From contig CAZVHP010000009.1 in the NCBI GenBank assembly GCA_964627305.1, positions 1-64,000 on the forward strand: a DNA stretch of 64,000 bases, read 5' to 3'. The position numbers were made by a program, and so were the translations under genes. The notes under the pieces were generated by a model. The model did not search any database, had not been told where the DNA came from, and worked only from the letters and a program-made list of their open reading frames with translations. Source of the DNA: WJKG01 sp964627305 (lineage in GTDB: Bacteria; Zixibacteria; MSB-5A5; GN15; FEB-12). Below, one piece after another: positions 61,037 to 64,000 of this stretch. Numbering within the stretch: position 1 is the stretch's first letter; every line of letters begins with the position of its first letter.

Positions 61037-62580
61037 TGAAACTGGTGACGGCCGCCCGGATGCAGCAGATCGATCGCGAGACGATCGAAACGGTGGGTAT
61101 TCCCGGTCCCACGCTCATGGAGAACGCGGGCAGGGGTATCGCCGAGTGTATTGTTGAGGACCTGCTCAGTCTCAGCCCCGGGGCGAAAGTCACAGTCATT
61201 TGCGGCAGGGGCAATAACGGGGGAGATGGTTACGTTGTGGCGCGCTGCCTGCACGAGGATGGTATCCCGGTCGAGATCTTCTACCAGGGTCCGTATGAGA
61301 AGTTCTCCGATGACGCCCGATTGAATTTCGACCGCGCCCGGAAGCTTTCGATCCCCATGACAGAGGTCACCGATCATTCCGTGCTGCCTGATACACTGGA
61401 CTCCGAAATCATCGTCGATGCCATCTTCGGCACCGGTTTCTCCGGCAGCCCGCGCGGGATAACGGCCGAGATGATTGAGTACATCAACACGCAACCACAG
61501 GAAGTGATCGCGGTTGATCTGCCGAGCGGCCTGAATGCTGACAATGGTCAGGCTGAAGGCTCAGTGGTCGAAGCCGATTACACCTACACGCTGGCCTTGC
61601 CGAAGTTCGGGCTGTTTGTCTCACCCGGGCGAGAGTTGGCGGGAGTCATTTCGGTGGTGCCGATCGGCATACCCGACAGCGTGATTGAAGGATTCAACCT
61701 TGCCGAAGAGCTTATGACTGAGGAAATGGTGGTCGATCGCATGCCGGTGCGTGCGCCCGACGGCCACAAGGGGACGTTCGGCAAGGTGTTGGTGCTTGCC
61801 GGTTCGCTCGGACTGACCGGTGCGGTGGTATTGGCTGCGCAGAGCGCACTGCGTACCGGCAGCGGCCTGGTCAAGCTGGCTTCGCCGCGCTCGGTGATCC
61901 CCATTCTGGCCTCGTGCGTGGTGGAAGCGACCAGCCATCCCCTGCCCGAGGTCGCCAAAAAGGGCGTGCTGGCGCTTCGGGCGCTGGGTGAGGTGCGAGC
62001 CCTCACGAGAGAGCACAATGCCGTCATCGTCGGGCCGGGAATCGGACGCCACCACGAGACCTGGGAGCTGGTGCGCAGGTTCTTGACCACGCTGGAGAAG
62101 CCGGTGATTGTCGATGCCGACGGCTTAAACGCGCTGGAGGGACATACCGCGATACTCAAACAGATTCCGGCCGAGGTGGTGCTCACGCCGCATCCAGGCG
62201 AGTTTGCGCGGTTGTCCGGCGGGAGCGTCTCCAATGATATCCATGAGCGTATTGACTCGGCGCGGCAGTTCGCTCGTGAACACGATGTTGTTCTGGTCCT
62301 CAAGGGCAGTCCGACCGTGATCGCGGATCCCGAGGGAATAGTGTATGTCAATCAAACCGGCAACCACGGTATGGCGACAGGCGGCACCGGCGATGTGCTT
62401 TCGGGGATGATCGGCTCGCTTCTGGGGCAGGGGCTTGACGCAGTCGATGCCGCGATATGTGGGGTCTATATGCACGGCATGGCGGGTGATTTGGCCGCGG
62501 ATGATCTCACGCCGCGGGCCATGATCGCCGGGGATCTGATCGCGTATCTGGGGGATGTGTTTGAGGAGCTCGGGGTTTAG
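61036..62580 (+). CDS. nnr: Bifunctional NAD(P)H-hydrate epimerase / ADP-dependent dehydratase
   Basis: A 514-residue enzyme that repairs hydrated NADH and NADPH. The N-terminal YjeF_N epimerase domain (~1-210) has GRGNNGGDGYVVARCL and FGTGFSGSPRG. The C-terminal carbohydrate-kinase-like dehydratase domain (~225-514) has GPGIGRHHETW, LTPHPGEFARLSG, LVLKGSPTVIADPEG and GTGDVLSGMIGSLLGQG, with the catalytic Asp in GTGD. Both halves look active. ATG 61036 overlaps the lon stop (TGATG), so the pair is translationally coupled; GTG 61033 is an alternative. Confidence 0.95.
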   Translation: MKLVTAARMQQIDRETIETVGIPGPTLMENAGRGIAECIVEDLLSLSPGAKVTVICGRGNNGGDGYVVARCLHEDGIPVEIFYQGPYEKFSDDARLNFDRARKLSIPMTEVTDHSVLPDTLDSEIIVDAIFGTGFSGSPRGITAEMIEYINTQPQEVIAVDLPSGLNADNGQAEGSVVEADYTYTLALPKFGLFVSPGRELAGVISVVPIGIPDSVIEGFNLAEELMTEEMVVDRMPVRAPDGHKGTFGKVLVLAGSLGLTGAVVLAAQSALRTGSGLVKLASPRSVIPILASCVVEATSHPLPEVAKKGVLALRALGEVRALTREHNAVIVGPGIGRHHETWELVRRFLTTLEKPVIVDADGLNALEGHTAILKQIPAEVVLTPHPGEFARLSGGSVSNDIHERIDSARQFAREHDVVLVLKGSPTVIADPEGIVYVNQTGNHGMATGGTGDVLSGMIGSLLGQGLDAVDAAICGVYMHGMAGDLAADDLTPRAMIAGDLIAYLGDVFEELGV

Positions 62581-62677
62581 CTACCGTTAGGGCATTCGGT
62601 ACATTGTTACGATTATCTGATGCCACAATCGCGTGTGCAGACACATCGCTGCAGATAGACGTGCCAAGGGGCACTTC

Positions 62678-64000
62678 TTACCCGCTCCGTCCGCAGCACT
62701 TCTTGTACTTCTTGCCTGAACCGCATGGGCAGGGGTCGTTGCGGCCGACTTTGGGCTGGTTGCGGCGAATAGTCTTGTCCTGCTTGCCCGCCTGAGAGGC
62801 TTGCTCCATCGGGTTGGCCTCTCGCCCCTGAATCTGTGGCTGAGAACCGGCGGCAACCGCATGCGCCGCGGCGCCGTAACCCATATTGGCGCTGCCGGCG
62901 TGGCTGGTGGTCAGCTCCGAGGGTTGCCTCCGGCGCTCCTCGCGGCTCTTCTCCGGGATGTTGACCTGCAGCTTGTAGACGAGATTGACAATCTCGCGGT
63001 CGGCCTGCTGGACCATCCGCTCGAACATGGCGAAGGCCTCCCGCTTGTAGATATCGATCGGTTTGCCCATGGCGCCGTGGTAGGCACGCAGGCCGATACC
63101 CGCTCGCAGCTCGTCCATCTCCTGCAGGTGGTCGCGCCAGTGTCGGTCGATCGTGGACAGGACGGCGTAGCGCTCCAACTGGCGCATGATCTCCTCGCCG
63201 TAGGCCTGCTCTTTCTTGTTGTAGATATCCATGATCACTCTGAGGATATTCTCTCGCAGCGATTCACGGGTGATCCTGGGCAGATCCTCTTCCTTGAACT
63301 CCACGCGCAGCAGGAATATCTTGGTCAGGTCTTCGGACAGGCCTTTAAGGTTCCAGTACTCGGGGTTGTCCTCTTTCTGCGGGCAGTGCTCCTCGATGAG
63401 GCCGACCAGCACGTCCTCGATCAGCTCCACCACCTCATCCTTCATGGATTGGCGTTCGAGTGCAGCCAGGCGGCGCTCGTATATCCACTTGCGCTGGACG
63501 TTCATGACATCGTCGTACTCCAGCGTGTGCTTGCGGATAGAGAAGTTCTGGGCCTCGACTTTCTGCTGGGCACGCTCAATGGCCTTGGTGACCATACCGG
63601 CGGTGATGACCTCGCCTTCCTCGACGCCCAGCTTGTCCATGACGACACCCAGCCGCTGGCCGCCGAACAGGCGCATGAGGTCGTCCTCGAGCGACAGGAA
63701 GAACAGCGATGAACCCGGGTCACCCTGGCGTCCGGCTCGGCCACGGAGCTGCCGGTCGATCCGTCGCGATTCGTGGCGCTCAGTGCCGACAATGTGCAGG
63801 CCGCCCAGCTCTCGAACGCCCTCGCCCAGCCGGATATCGGTACCGCGACCGGCCATGTTGGTGGCGATGGTCACCGATCCGCGCTGGCCGGCCCGTGCCA
63901 CTATTTCCGCCTCTCGTTGATGCTGCTTGGCGTTGAGGACGTTATGGGGGATCCCCGCCCGTTTGAGCATGCGCGAGAGCACCTCGGAAACATCGACCGT
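62678..64000 (-). CDS. secA: Preprotein translocase ATPase SecA, C-terminal part (5' truncated by window)
   Basis: The frame stays open to the window edge, reading TVDVSEVLSRMLKRAGIPHNVLNAKQHQREAEI and then NMAGRGTDIRLGEGVRELGGLHIVGTERHESRRIDRQLRGRAGRQGDPGSS, the conserved nucleotide-binding fold 2 of SecA. The helical scaffold and wing domains follow. The C-terminus ends with the zinc-binding SecB-interaction motif CPCGSGKKYKKCCG. The motor and preprotein-binding domains lie outside the window. SecA drives Sec-dependent export of the many signal-peptide proteins listed here. It converges with the NAD(P)HX repair gene; the 97-nt space between has only a weak hairpin (GTGCC/GGCAC). Confidence 0.97.
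   Translation of the reverse strand, partial: TVDVSEVLSRMLKRAGIPHNVLNAKQHQREAEIVARAGQRGSVTIATNMAGRGTDIRLGEGVRELGGLHIVGTERHESRRIDRQLRGRAGRQGDPGSSLFFLSLEDDLMRLFGGQRLGVVMDKLGVEEGEVITAGMVTKAIERAQQKVEAQNFSIRKHTLEYDDVMNVQRKWIYERRLAALERQSMKDEVVELIEDVLVGLIEEHCPQKEDNPEYWNLKGLSEDLTKIFLLRVEFKEEDLPRITRESLRENILRVIMDIYNKKEQAYGEEIMRQLERYAVLSTIDRHWRDHLQEMDELRAGIGLRAYHGAMGKPIDIYKREAFAMFERMVQQADREIVNLVYKLQVNIPEKSREERRRQPSELTTSHAGSANMGYGAAAHAVAAGSQPQIQGREANPMEQASQAGKQDKTIRRNQPKVGRNDPCPCGSGKKYKKCCGRSG

Overview
The window looks like ordinary chromosomal DNA from a Gram-negative bacterium. It is GC-rich and densely coding, and it encodes outer-membrane barrels (porin-like, PorV/PorQ-like and patatin-BamA-like), SurA/PrsA-type foldases, lipoproteins and type IV minor pilins. 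A secreted subtilase ending in a type I dockerin-like tail, an HprK in a Gram-negative setting, and the PorV-like and Cys-rich proteins are reminiscent of uncultured FCB-group lineages such as Zixibacteria. That placement is an inference from gene content only. I see no rRNA, tRNA, CRISPR array, insertion sequence, phage or conjugation module.

Layout: 1-5.6 kb carries a hybrid sensor kinase (5' end cut by the window), MsrA, an amino-acid/amide-type ABC binding protein and a porin. 5.9-9.1 kb is an unusual GAF / PEP-synthase-type ATP-grasp / nucleotidyltransferase fusion, followed by glutamate dehydrogenase. 11.2-13.7 kb holds three tandem paralogous lipoproteins, then a secreted beta-helix protein. 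15.2-19.6 kb is a manganese/iron-type uptake operon: a DtxR/MntR repressor with a perfect palindrome upstream, a binding lipoprotein, an ATPase, a permease carrying its own DtxR-like tail, and a second permease. 19.8-28 kb has an unrecognised protein, the dockerin subtilase, a DUF6125-like protein, a sugar-nucleotide epimerase, a two-PDZ protein and HprK with a probable leaderless start. 28-31.4 kb is an envelope-folding operon (two parvulin PPIases and an S4 protein). 31.5-34.1 kb is a MoxR/VWA pair.

34.4-37 kb contains two secreted Cys-rich HMA proteins with separate terminators and a PorV-like barrel. 37.3-46.1 kb carries a TrkA-gated potassium channel, a patatin-BamA protein, a SpoU RNA methyltransferase, a DUF4097-like secreted protein and an SppA protease with an extra N-terminal domain. 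46.2-49.1 kb is a minor-pilin operon (PilV, PilW, PilX types). 49.4-52.6 kb pairs a catabolic-type acetolactate synthase with an aldehyde dehydrogenase. 52.8-55.9 kb has two tandem paralogues of a family I do not recognise, facing a DUF433-HTH protein. 56.5-64 kb is housekeeping: endonuclease IV, YchF, Lon, the NAD(P)HX repair enzyme and the C-terminal part of SecA.

The best candidates for undescribed biology are the tandem paralogue pair at 52.8-55.9 kb, the ATP-grasp/nucleotidyltransferase fusion at 5.9-9.1 kb, the lipoprotein trio, and the twin HMA proteins. Start codons were adjusted by hand where a Shine-Dalgarno sequence or signal peptide argued for it. Family names come from motif recognition, not database searches.
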